64,000 nt of DNA from Rhodopirellula sp. SM50. GTDB lineage: Bacteria > Planctomycetota > Planctomycetia > Pirellulales > Pirellulaceae. Both the position numbers and the translations under genes were made by a program. Location: positions 1 through 64,000 of the forward strand of contig NZ_NTFY01000060.1 of assembly GCF_002289565.1 (NCBI RefSeq), in the 5' to 3' direction. Shown in pieces: positions 25,098 to 34,009 of the stretch (its first letter is position 1; each line of letters opens with the position of its first letter). The notes below the pieces were generated by a model that saw only the letters and a list, made by a program, of their open reading frames with translations, had not been told where the DNA came from and did no database searches.

Positions 25098-27998
25098 ATG
25101 GTTGAGGCCGGCCAGCGCGTGCTTGCGTTCGAAATACTCGGCACCTTGGGTGCCGGAGCCATGGGCACGGTCTATCTTGCCCACGATACGACGCTCGATC
25201 GCCGAGTTGCGATCAAGGTGCTGTCGGTCGATGTCGCCGACAACGCAGCAGTCTGCCAGCGATTCAAACGCGAAGCGCAAACGCTGGCCGCGCTGAATCA
25301 TCCTTGCGTGGCCCAGATTTACGGTTACCACCAGACCGATGAGCTGTGCTTTCTGTCGCTCGAGTACGTCGAGGGAAAGGATTTGTCGGAGTTTCTGGCC
25401 GACGGCCCCATGCCGGTCGACGACGCAGTTCGATTCGCGGAAAACGTCTGTGAAGGGCTTGGTGCGGCGCATGCCAAGGGAATCATTCATCGCGACCTGA
25501 AGCCGGGCAACATCCGCATCGGAGCGGGCGGCGGCGTCAAAATTCTCGATTTCGGCTTGGCGCGGTTCGTTGCCTCGACGGACCCGGAATCGTTCGCCGC
25601 GACGTCGTCCACGACAACATGTCTACCACTGACGGTTTACGGAGCGATCTTGGGGACACCGGCGTACATGAGTCCCGAACAGGCCCAGGGGTTGCCGGTC
25701 GATCATCGCACCGACATCTGGTCCTTGGGCTGTGTGCTGTACGAATGTCTTACCGGCATGCCCGTCTTTGATGGCCGGTCGCTGCCGCAAGTGATGGCCG
25801 CCGTGCTGCAGCGTGAACCGGACTGGCAGGCACTTCCCGAGACGACGCCTGAGTCGCTGCGTGCACTGCTGAAGCGTTGTTTGCAAAAAGACCGCGAGCA
25901 TCGTTTTGACAGTATCACGGAACTTCGGTCGCGATTGTTGCGGTTGGATGACGGCGCAGCATCCGCGGGTTCCGCCGCCGTCGCGCTGGCTCAGCAAGCG
26001 GAGAGCCGTCGTGATTGGCCGGCCGCCTACGAAATCCTTTGTCAAGCCGATCAGCGTGGCGAGTTGTGCCCGGCAGGCTTGGAGATGCTCGGCGAGTGTG
26101 CTCGGTGGACCGGCCGGTTTGACGAAATCGTCGACCCGATCGAACGGGCGCATGAAGCCTACGTCGCTCGGGCCGACCAGCGCGGCGCGGTGCGGACTGC
26201 ATTGGAGTTGTCCCACGCCAATGACGACGCCGGTCGAAAGGCACTGGCGACGGCGTGGCTGGGGCGCGCCGATGAATTGATCGCGGATTTGCCCGAAGGC
26301 CCCGAACACGCGTGGCAGGCGTGGTTCCACAATCGATGCTGCATGACCGAGGGCGATCTGGATGCCCAGGAACGCCACGCCCATCGCGCCCTGGAACTTG
26401 CCCGTCGTTATGAAGAACGCAACGTCGAAGCACTCGCGCTGATTGACCTCAGCCACGTCGCCACGACGCGGGGCGAGAGTCAAGCGACGTTGGACCTGAT
26501 CCAACGCGCGACGTCGATGGCATTGGGCGGCGAAATCGATCTGTTCGCGACCGGCATGGTGTTCTGTAACGCGATCTGGGCGTGTCGCTGTCGCGGCGAA
26601 TGGCGGCGCGCGCAAGAATGGACCGAACCGGCAACACGTTGGGTCAATCGCCAGCAGGTCGAGTACTTTCCCGGCATGTGCCGTGTTCACCGCAGCGAGG
26701 TGCTGCGAGTGCGTGGCGATCTGATCGCGGCGGAATCCGAAAGCGAAGCCGCGACGCGACAGGTTTCGCAATCCCTACCCGCCTATGCGACGTTCCCGTG
26801 GAGCGAACTTGGTGAAGTGCGTCGTCGCCGCGGCAATTTCGATGGCGCGATGACGGCGTTTCAGCACGCCATTTCACTCGGCTGGGATCCACAACCCGGG
26901 CTGGCGTTGCTGCTGATGCAGCGTGGCGATGCGGCGTCCGCCCACCGCTCGATCGAACGCACCTTTCACGAACCGCGCCCCACCATGGTCTGCGAAGATC
27001 GAGTCAATCTGCTCGTCGCGCGGACCATGATCGCCATCGAAGTCGACGAATTAGCGATTGCCAAATCGGCGGTCGCCGAACTGGCGGACATGGCGGACCG
27101 CAACAACACCGCGTGGGACAACGCCGCCGCCGCACACGCCCGCGGACTTCTGCATCTGGCCAGCGGCGAGTTCGGCCAAGCCGTCGAACAACTGACGCAG
27201 GCGCGGCGGTGGTGGATCGAACTCAATACCCCCTACGAACTGGCCAGTACCTGCGTGTTATTGGCCAAGGCACTGCAAGCCGATGGTGACCACACGCGGG
27301 CCACGATCGAATTTTCCGCTGCCCGCGATGGGTTTGCCCGCATCGGAGCGGAATTCGATCGCGATCAAACGCAGGCTTTGTTGGACACGGTTGAGGGACG
27401 GGCATCGCGACCCGATCGTCCGAAAACACCATCCACGCCGCGCCAGGCCCGCCTGACACGGCGCGGAGACACATGGACGTTCGCGTTCGATGGCCGGACA
27501 TTGCAGCTACGCAACAGCCGCGGGTTGGAACATCTATCCAAACTGCTGCGGCAGCCCGGCGTCGACCGCTGGGCCGTCGATCTGGCCGGTTCCGGTGGAG
27601 CGTTCGATCGCGGCGACGCGGGCGAGATGCTGGACGCCACCGCCCGCGAGGCTTACCGCCGCCGCGCCGAAGAACTGCAATCCGAACTGGCGGACCTGGA
27701 CGCTGCGGCGGATCCGCTCAACGCCGAACGCATTCGTACCGAATTGGATTCCATCGCCCAGACGCTCGCCGCCGCCGTCGGCCTCGGCGGCCGGCCCCGC
27801 CGTGCCGGAAGCCCCGTCGAACGTGCCCGTCAAAGCGTGACCAAGGGCATCCGAAGTGCCATCCGCAAGATCACCGAGGCTGACGCCGAACTGGGACGCT
27901 ACCTGGAAGTCACGATCAAGACCGGTACGGCGTGTCGCTTCGACGCCCACCTGCGTGAAGTCGTCGACTGGGTCGTCGAGGATTCAAGTTCCCAATGA
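25098..27998 (+). CDS. Ser/Thr protein kinase with TPR region
   Basis: The 966-residue protein starts with a Hanks-type kinase domain (about residues 10-285): P-loop GTLGAGAMGTVYLA, Lys40 in VAIKVL, HRDLKPGN near 131, DFGLA near 153 and GTPAYMSPEQA near 183. A long helical tetratricopeptide-like region follows (about 295-770). The last 190 residues form a separate module (LQLRNSRGLEHLSKLLRQPG to GTACRFDAHLREVVDWVVED), a type I know from the ends of bacterial TPR/ATPase and kinase regulators. No transmembrane segment is evident, so it is probably cytoplasmic. It signals through phosphorylation of unknown targets. Downstream genes are on the other strand, so it is likely a single transcription unit. 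Confidence 0.93.
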   Translation: MVEAGQRVLAFEILGTLGAGAMGTVYLAHDTTLDRRVAIKVLSVDVADNAAVCQRFKREAQTLAALNHPCVAQIYGYHQTDELCFLSLEYVEGKDLSEFLADGPMPVDDAVRFAENVCEGLGAAHAKGIIHRDLKPGNIRIGAGGGVKILDFGLARFVASTDPESFAATSSTTTCLPLTVYGAILGTPAYMSPEQAQGLPVDHRTDIWSLGCVLYECLTGMPVFDGRSLPQVMAAVLQREPDWQALPETTPESLRALLKRCLQKDREHRFDSITELRSRLLRLDDGAASAGSAAVALAQQAESRRDWPAAYEILCQADQRGELCPAGLEMLGECARWTGRFDEIVDPIERAHEAYVARADQRGAVRTALELSHANDDAGRKALATAWLGRADELIADLPEGPEHAWQAWFHNRCCMTEGDLDAQERHAHRALELARRYEERNVEALALIDLSHVATTRGESQATLDLIQRATSMALGGEIDLFATGMVFCNAIWACRCRGEWRRAQEWTEPATRWVNRQQVEYFPGMCRVHRSEVLRVRGDLIAAESESEAATRQVSQSLPAYATFPWSELGEVRRRRGNFDGAMTAFQHAISLGWDPQPGLALLLMQRGDAASAHRSIERTFHEPRPTMVCEDRVNLLVARTMIAIEVDELAIAKSAVAELADMADRNNTAWDNAAAAHARGLLHLASGEFGQAVEQLTQARRWWIELNTPYELASTCVLLAKALQADGDHTRATIEFSAARDGFARIGAEFDRDQTQALLDTVEGRASRPDRPKTPSTPRQARLTRRGDTWTFAFDGRTLQLRNSRGLEHLSKLLRQPGVDRWAVDLAGSGGAFDRGDAGEMLDATAREAYRRRAEELQSELADLDAAADPLNAERIRTELDSIAQTLAAAVGLGGRPRRAGSPVERARQSVTKGIRSAIRKITEADAELGRYLEVTIKTGTACRFDAHLREVVDWVVEDSSSQ

Positions 27999-28014
27999 GC
28001 CTCATCGTGGGCGG

Positions 28015-29778
28015 CTACTTCGCGGAGTTCACCGGGGCCTGATCCAGAATCACCGCCCCCGGTTCGCAGTAGCAGGACGAGGTCGGCTCGACGTCCGCAC
28101 GGAACCAGGCGCGGGAACGTTGCCGAACGAGCTGATCAAGACCTTCCGTCTTCCGCTGCGCGCGCCGTGCTTTCTCAAGCCCCAGAAGGGCCCAGCCGTT
28201 CCCCGGATTCCGCTCTAAATCCGATTCGTAAACCGACTCCGCGCGGGCGTAGTTTCCCGAAGCCATCAGCAGCGCCCCGAGTGCATGGCGAACCGGCTGC
28301 AACCAACTCGGCGGTTCGTCATACAGCAATCGGTCTTCCAGTTCCGCCGCTTCTTGCAGCACGCCGAACGCCTCGTCATGATCGCCTTTGCGAAACGCCA
28401 ACTCGCCGTGCATCATTTTGCGAGCCAACGGGAACACCGCATGGGCTGGGTTGAATCCGATTTTCCAATCGGTCGGCACGGTCGCGGCGATCTTATTGAA
28501 GGCTTTGATCTCCCGCTCGGCTTCATCGATTCGCCCCAGTGCCGAAAACGCAATGCTGCGGGCGTAACGTCTCATCGCCCGGCTGACCGGTCGCTCGGCC
28601 GGGTAGTCCTCCAGCTTGAGAATCTCCTGCCAGCGGCCGAAACGAACCAGGACGTGCGGCAGGGCGGCCGCCCATCCGTCGGCGACTTGCGGGTAGCGTT
28701 GCATGAACGTCTTCGGCACGTGCGTCTCGATCTCCCGCGCCGCCTGGATCGCTTGTTCATAGCGGCCTTCCATCATCGCCGGGTACGCGAGAAAGTGCAG
28801 GTTGTGGGAAATGTACAGCCCGTAATAATCTTGTTCGTCGGCCGAGGCCAGATAGCGCCGATCGGCCGCGACGGCTCGAACGTTCGCATCGGCCGCGTCC
28901 GAATATCGCCCCACTCGTCCGTAGATATGCGACGGCATGTGAGCCAGGTGACCGGAGCCGGGAACCAAGAACGCCAGCCGATCGGCAGCCGCTTCGCCAC
29001 GCTCGGGTGATCCCGATGCCTCGATCGCGTGAATGTAGTAATGCAGCGCACCGGGATGGTCGGGGTTCAATTCGAACACCGTCTCGAGCACCTGGACGAT
29101 TTCGGTGGCACGTCCTTTGGGTTCTCCATCTTCGGTCCAATAATCCCAGGGCTGCAGATTCATCAATGCTTCGGCATACAGCGTGCCCACGTCGGCATCC
29201 TCGGGGAACTGCTGCCAAGCTTTCTGCATGGCGTCGGCATACTTCTGTTCGAGTTCTGCCGGATCCTCGGGGGCTGGCCAGGTGTAGCGTACAGCGACGG
29301 CCTCGACGAGTGCTTGCTCGACCGGCGTGGCATGGTCCAGACGCTCCAGCGCGGCGTTTCGAGCCTCCCATGCGGTCCGCGATTCCTGTTCGGTCATCGT
29401 CGGGTCATTGATGTTGATGCCGCTGGCATAAGCAATGCCCCACCAGGGAAGCACGCACTGCGGGTCGAGCTGAGCGGCTTCTCGGAAACACCGAATCGCT
29501 TCGTCGTCGTTGAAACCGTACAGCCACTGCATCCCCTGATCGATGTACTTTTGCGCAGGGGGCGATGTCGTTACGGTCTCTCGCGAGTAGTTCTCGAATC
29601 CGTCAAACAGAATCGCCGAGGTGGCGTCCGGTGCCGGCGACGCGACGTCCGATGCCGGTGACTCGGTGACCGCGTCCGGGGAACCGCGGGTGATCACATC
29701 GTGGGTATCACAGCCACCGGGCACGAGGAATGCGAGCGACGTCAGAGCCGCATTCAAATAGTTTCTTCTCGTTGGCAT
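28015..29778 (-). CDS. TPR-containing putative lipoprotein
   Basis: The 587-residue product starts MPTRRNYLNAALTSLAFLVP and continues GGCDTHD, a signal sequence with a plausible lipobox (Cys at about 23), so it is probably anchored on the outside of a membrane. A ribosome site AGGAAA lies about 8 bases upstream; an extension of 31 codons is open but lacks these features. The body consists of tetratricopeptide-like helices with aromatic motifs such as LYGFNDDEAIRCFREAAQLD and HMPSHIYGRVGRYSDAADAN, a pattern of a family of conserved secreted TPR proteins without a known reaction. It converges with the kinase gene with 16 bases between the stops. Confidence 0.8.
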   Translation of the reverse strand: MPTRRNYLNAALTSLAFLVPGGCDTHDVITRGSPDAVTESPASDVASPAPDATSAILFDGFENYSRETVTTSPPAQKYIDQGMQWLYGFNDDEAIRCFREAAQLDPQCVLPWWGIAYASGININDPTMTEQESRTAWEARNAALERLDHATPVEQALVEAVAVRYTWPAPEDPAELEQKYADAMQKAWQQFPEDADVGTLYAEALMNLQPWDYWTEDGEPKGRATEIVQVLETVFELNPDHPGALHYYIHAIEASGSPERGEAAADRLAFLVPGSGHLAHMPSHIYGRVGRYSDAADANVRAVAADRRYLASADEQDYYGLYISHNLHFLAYPAMMEGRYEQAIQAAREIETHVPKTFMQRYPQVADGWAAALPHVLVRFGRWQEILKLEDYPAERPVSRAMRRYARSIAFSALGRIDEAEREIKAFNKIAATVPTDWKIGFNPAHAVFPLARKMMHGELAFRKGDHDEAFGVLQEAAELEDRLLYDEPPSWLQPVRHALGALLMASGNYARAESVYESDLERNPGNGWALLGLEKARRAQRKTEGLDQLVRQRSRAWFRADVEPTSSCYCEPGAVILDQAPVNSAK

Positions 29779-29984
29779 GAGAGTTTCCTGTTGAGTGGGG
29801 CGGGAAAACAGGCCGATACACGCAAGTCGATGATTGGCCAGCCACAAAGGGGGCGTGAATTCCGTTGTCACAGTGTGAATCTGGCGTCCTCATCGGATCA
29901 TGAGACGACAACGCGTGATGCGACGTCCTCAGGTGAACTAAAATCGGTTCCTGATCCAATCGCTCACCCCCCACGGACACGATC

Positions 29985-30992
29985 ATGATGCTCCGATCAC
30001 TCCTTTGCTGTCTCGCCTTTTGCGCTGTCGTGTCAAACGTCGTGGCCGGCGAAATCTCGATCGGCAACGACTCGGGAACCCAGGTTTTTACGCTGCGGCA
30101 GGGAACAACGGTGGTCAAATTTGCTCCCGGCGCGGGCGCCAACGCGTACTCGATCCGCGTCGATAACGTCGAATACCTGCGACAACCGGATTCGCTGGAC
30201 AAGCTGCCCGGCGTCGGATTCGGAAACCCCGTCTTGTATCCGACTCCAAATCGAGTCAAGGATGCGGCGTTCAAATTTGACGGCAAGACGGTTCGTTTCC
30301 AGCCCAACGCGGGTGGCAATTTTATTCACGGACTGGTCAATCGGCATGCGTGGCAATTCGTTCGATCCAGTTCCGATTCAACGCATGCGGCGATCACCTG
30401 CGTGGCTGATTTTCGTGATGGTACCGCGTTGCACGCGCAGTTCCCGTTTCCGCATCAGCTTTACTTGACCGTGACGGTCCGAGAGGGTGCGGTCCGCTGG
30501 ACGTACGAGGTTGACAACACCGCCGGCACGTCCGCGGTGCCCTTCGGATTTGCACTGCATCCGTATTTCGTTTACCAGGGTCGGCGTGACAACACGTACC
30601 TGAAAATCCCGGCGACGCATTGGATGGAATCGGACAAGCAGCTGCCATCGGGAAAGCTGGTTCCCAACGACCAGTTGGATTATCCGCTCGGCGAGTTCAT
30701 GTCGCTTGAGGGAACGACGTTTGATGACGTGTTCTGGGGCATGAAACCGGATCAGCCCACCGTGATCGAATACCGCGACGTGAATCGAACGATCACCATC
30801 GCTGCATCCGAAGCGTTCACGCACCTGGTGGTCTGGACTCCGGACCGACCGTATTTCGGAGTGGAAAGCCAGACCTGCAGCACCGACGCGCACAATTTGC
30901 ACGCAGCGGGCAAGACGAGCGAAGCGCACCTGCAGATCTGCCAACCCGGCCAAACCCTCAGCGGCTGGGTCGAATACCAATTCGGCGAGTGA
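29985..30992 (+). CDS. Secreted aldose 1-epimerase (mutarotase) family protein
   Basis: A Sec signal peptide (MMLRSLLCCLAFCAVVSNVV, cleavage likely near AG) precedes a galactose-mutarotase-like beta sandwich, 335 residues in all. Family features are NFIHGLVNRHAWQF near 105 with a conserved His, VPFGFALHPYFVY near 185 and the catalytic-type Glu in PYFGVESQTCSTDAHN near 293. The expected reaction is interconversion of sugar anomers, but exported members may bind or modify other sugars. The 206-base gap to the divergent lipoprotein gene has an AT-rich TAAAAT at 29939-29944 as a possible -10 box; no clear -35. The fucosidase follows on the same strand after 100 bases, which suggests related carbohydrate use. 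Confidence 0.85.
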   Translation: MMLRSLLCCLAFCAVVSNVVAGEISIGNDSGTQVFTLRQGTTVVKFAPGAGANAYSIRVDNVEYLRQPDSLDKLPGVGFGNPVLYPTPNRVKDAAFKFDGKTVRFQPNAGGNFIHGLVNRHAWQFVRSSSDSTHAAITCVADFRDGTALHAQFPFPHQLYLTVTVREGAVRWTYEVDNTAGTSAVPFGFALHPYFVYQGRRDNTYLKIPATHWMESDKQLPSGKLVPNDQLDYPLGEFMSLEGTTFDDVFWGMKPDQPTVIEYRDVNRTITIAASEAFTHLVVWTPDRPYFGVESQTCSTDAHNLHAAGKTSEAHLQICQPGQTLSGWVEYQFGE

Positions 30993-31092
30993 ATCAATCC
31001 AGGCGTTTGGACACAGCCGGCTGAGGGATGAGGGTCGGAATCTCGGCTACAATGTCAACGTTCTTGAACCTGTCCGATAGAGGTCGATCAAT

Positions 31093-32439
31093 ATGTCCTT
31101 CAGACGCCGCCGATTCCTCCAGCAGACCGCGGCGGGCTGCGCTGTGGCAATGGGTCCCGCTGGTCTGCTTATCGACCGCACTTTTGCCACCGCCGATGAA
31201 GGTGGTGCGATTCCCGTTCCCGAACCGCGGATCGCCCGATTCGAGCGAATGGCGTATGGGATGTTCATCCATTGGGGCCTCTACTCGCAACTGGGACGCG
31301 GCGAATGGGTCATGCACCGCGAGAAGATTCCCAAAGCCGACTATCGCAAGCTGCGAAACACGTTTACGGCGAAAGACTTCGATGGACGAAAGCTTGCGAG
31401 AACGGCACGCTTGGCGGGCATGAAGTACATCACGCTGACCGCACGACACCATGACGGCTTCAGCCTCTATGACACGCGAGGATTGTCCGAACACGACGCA
31501 ATGCACACGCCGGCCGGACGCGATCTCATTCTGGATTTCGTCTCAGGATGCCGCGCCGAAGGGATCACTCCGTTTCTCTACCACACGACGCTCGACTGGT
31601 GGCAGGAGAGCTTCAATACGGATTTCGACGCCTACCTGGAGTATCTGAAAAAATCAGTCGAGATCCTCTGCACGGGTTATGGCCCGATCGGCGGATTCTG
31701 GTTCGATGGCAATTGGAGTAAGAAGAACGCGGACTGGAAAGAAGGTGAGCTGTACGACACGATCCGGCGGCACCAACCCGAAGCGATCATTGTGAACAAT
31801 ACCGGCCTCAGCCATCGCGGGGCTCTAGGGCATCCCGAAATCGACTCGGTGACGTTCGAGCAGGGCCGTCCCACCCCGCGGGATCACCGTGGAAAGCCGA
31901 AGTACGTGGCCGGCGAAATGTGCCAAACCATGAACCGGCACTGGGGCCTGGGAAAGAACGATTTTGCCTACATGGGCCCACCGCAAATCATCGAGAACCT
32001 CTGTGCGTGCCGCAAAGTCGGGGCCAACTATCTGCTGAACGTCGGACCGACGGCGGAGGGCGCGATACCGGACTATGAGGCCGCCACGCTTCGCCGGAGT
32101 GGTGACTGGGTGGGCCTGCACGCCGAGGCCGTTTACCAAGGTCGACCGGCGGGGCTCAAGGGCGAGGGCGACGACTTTGGCCTCGATGCCGACGGCACCA
32201 CGTACTTGTTCGTTCATCACTTGGGTACGCGTGGTGATGCAAACGTCGCGGTGGGGCCAACCGGCGCTGGACCGCGGACGTTCACAGGCATCAAGACAAG
32301 CATTGAATCCGCCGTCTGGGTCGACAACGGGGAGAAGCTGAAGTTTGAACAAGACCTGGATGCCGGCACGCTCACCGTCCGCTGCACCGGATTCCCTTAC
32401 GGCACCAACACGGTCGTGCGGTTGGTGCGACTCGCATGA
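31093..32439 (+). CDS. Alpha-L-fucosidase, GH29, Tat-exported
   Basis: The 448-residue protein opens with a twin-arginine type signal (MSFRRRRFLQQTAAGCAVAM). The GH29 core follows: GMFIHWGLYSQLGRGEW near 56, TARHHDGFSLYDT near 116, GGFWFDGNW with the likely nucleophile Asp205, and NYLLNVGPTAEG near 315. A short C-terminal beta domain ends it. It would remove alpha-linked fucose from sulfated or plain fucans and glycoproteins outside the cytoplasm, typical of marine planctomycetes that eat algal polysaccharides. A GAGG ribosome site lies about 8 bases upstream. It ends just before an intrinsic terminator. Confidence 0.92.
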   Translation: MSFRRRRFLQQTAAGCAVAMGPAGLLIDRTFATADEGGAIPVPEPRIARFERMAYGMFIHWGLYSQLGRGEWVMHREKIPKADYRKLRNTFTAKDFDGRKLARTARLAGMKYITLTARHHDGFSLYDTRGLSEHDAMHTPAGRDLILDFVSGCRAEGITPFLYHTTLDWWQESFNTDFDAYLEYLKKSVEILCTGYGPIGGFWFDGNWSKKNADWKEGELYDTIRRHQPEAIIVNNTGLSHRGALGHPEIDSVTFEQGRPTPRDHRGKPKYVAGEMCQTMNRHWGLGKNDFAYMGPPQIIENLCACRKVGANYLLNVGPTAEGAIPDYEAATLRRSGDWVGLHAEAVYQGRPAGLKGEGDDFGLDADGTTYLFVHHLGTRGDANVAVGPTGAGPRTFTGIKTSIESAVWVDNGEKLKFEQDLDAGTLTVRCTGFPYGTNTVVRLVRLA

Positions 32440-32442
32440 CCT

Positions 32443-32473
32443 GCGTCCCATTCGGAGCGGACGCCTTTTTTTG
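32443..32473 (+). terminator. Intrinsic terminator after the fucosidase gene
   Basis: A perfect 7-bp stem GCGTCCC/GGGACGC (32443-32449 and 32459-32465) with a 9-base loop is followed at once by C and seven T residues. It lies four bases after the stop codon. Confidence 0.85.
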
Positions 32474-32549
32474 AGGCAATGGGGGCGTGCCGTCGAGATG
32501 GGTTAGAATCCAGCCATGATTTCTTCGCTCTTCGTCAACGGTAGGTTTT

Positions 32550-33971
32550 ATGTTTCGAGCACTCAGCCTTGTCACGGTTGTCTGGATGGCTAGCGCGTTG
32601 ATCGAGTCGCCGACGGCCCGTCCGGTTCACGCCGAAACCGCAGGGGCGAAACGCTGGGCGATTGTGATCCATGGCGGTGCGGGCGGGGATCCGTCGAAGT
32701 GGAGTGATGAAAAACGCAAGGCGCGTCTGGATGGACTGGAGGCGGCCCTGAAAATCGGCCGCGACCTGCTCGTCGGCGGCGGATCGTCCCTCGATGCGGT
32801 GGAAGCGGTGATCCGCTCGTTGGAAGACAACGCCAGCTTCAACGCCGGCCGCGGTGCGGTGCTGACCCAAGCAGGAAACGCGGAGCTGGATGCGTCGATC
32901 ATGGACGGACGCAACCGTGCCTGTGGTGCGATCGCCGGCGTGACGACCATCAAGAACCCGATCATGACGGCGCGATTGGTCATGACCGACACCAAACATG
33001 TGTTGCTGGTCGGCCGCGGCGCCGAGGCCTTCGCGGCGTCTCAAAACGTGCCGCTGGTCGATCCGAAGTATTTTTTGAGCCGGCGTGGGCGGACGCCGCA
33101 GGAACCGGATCCGTCGGAGCATCCGCACCTGGGCACCGTGGGCTGCGCCGCGCTCGATTCCGAGGGGAACCTGGCCGCGGGAACCAGTACCGGTGGCACG
33201 CCGAAAAAACTGCCCGGCCGTGTCGGCGATTCGCCGATCGTGGGCGCCGGCACGTTCGCCGACAATGCGTCCTGCGCCGTTTCGGGAACCGGCGTCGGCG
33301 AGGAATACATCCGCAACGCCGTGGCCTATGACATCGCCGCTCAGATGCTGTATGCCGATCGGTCGCTGGAAACCGCCATCACGGAGATCATGACCGAGCG
33401 ACTTCAGCCGGGGATCGGCGGTCTGATCGGCGTCTCCCACGACGGCCAAATCGTGATGCAGCACAACACGCCGGGGATGAGTTGTGCGGCGGCCGATAGC
33501 AACGGTCGATTCGAAACCCACCTGGTGCTCGACCACGGCGGTCGCCCCGCAGCCGACGCCGCGAAGCCGATCGACGCCGTGAAGTCAGCCGACGTCGACG
33601 AGGCTGAGATTCGTCGTCTGATCGGCCAACAAGCCGACGCCTGGAACGCCGGCGACATCGATCGCTTCATGGACGTGTATTGGAACGACGACGCATTGAC
33701 GTTCTGCTCCGCTGGTAGCGTCACCCGCGGCTGGACGGCGACCCTCGAACGCTACAAACGACGTTATCCCGACAAAGCGACGATGGGCAACCTCTCGTTC
33801 TCGGACCTCGAGTTTCTGCGTCTCGGCGACGACGCCTTTCAAGTGCTGGGCGTTTGGCAACTGACACGCGACGCCACTCCGATCGGCGGTCGTTTCACCC
33901 TGGTGCTCCGTCGATTCGACGAAGCCTGGCGAATCGTGCACGACCACACCTCGGTCCGTGACGCGCCCTGA
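32550..33971 (+). CDS. Secreted isoaspartyl peptidase/L-asparaginase fused to a SnoaL-like domain
   Basis: After a Sec signal (about residues 1-28) comes a plant-type asparaginase/isoaspartyl aminopeptidase of the Ntn-hydrolase superfamily (about 35-330). The self-cleaving nucleophile is Thr196 in HLGTVGCAAL, with GNLAAGTSTGG and GRVGDSPIVGAG downstream as in the family. The last 130 residues (EIRRLIGQQADAWNAGDIDR to WRIVHDHTS) form a separate SnoaL/DUF4440-like alpha+beta barrel. Fusion of the two in one exported protein is not the usual layout. It would release aspartate from isoaspartyl dipeptides or ammonia from asparagine outside the cytoplasm. The role of the second domain is unknown. 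Confidence 0.9.
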   Translation: MFRALSLVTVVWMASALIESPTARPVHAETAGAKRWAIVIHGGAGGDPSKWSDEKRKARLDGLEAALKIGRDLLVGGGSSLDAVEAVIRSLEDNASFNAGRGAVLTQAGNAELDASIMDGRNRACGAIAGVTTIKNPIMTARLVMTDTKHVLLVGRGAEAFAASQNVPLVDPKYFLSRRGRTPQEPDPSEHPHLGTVGCAALDSEGNLAAGTSTGGTPKKLPGRVGDSPIVGAGTFADNASCAVSGTGVGEEYIRNAVAYDIAAQMLYADRSLETAITEIMTERLQPGIGGLIGVSHDGQIVMQHNTPGMSCAAADSNGRFETHLVLDHGGRPAADAAKPIDAVKSADVDEAEIRRLIGQQADAWNAGDIDRFMDVYWNDDALTFCSAGSVTRGWTATLERYKRRYPDKATMGNLSFSDLEFLRLGDDAFQVLGVWQLTRDATPIGGRFTLVLRRFDEAWRIVHDHTSVRDAP

Positions 33972-33977
33972 GCGTCC

Positions 33978-34009
33978 CAATCTTTTGACCCATCAATCTT
34001 TTGACCCAT
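33978..34009. repeat. 16-bp tandem duplication between convergent genes
   Basis: CAATCTTTTGACCCAT occurs twice back to back (33978-33993 and 33994-34009). The second copy touches the stop codon of the minus-strand GTPase gene. Confidence 0.8.

Noticed and set aside
31048-31053. TACAAT before the fucosidase gene as a full promoter
   Set aside because: No -35 box at the right distance.
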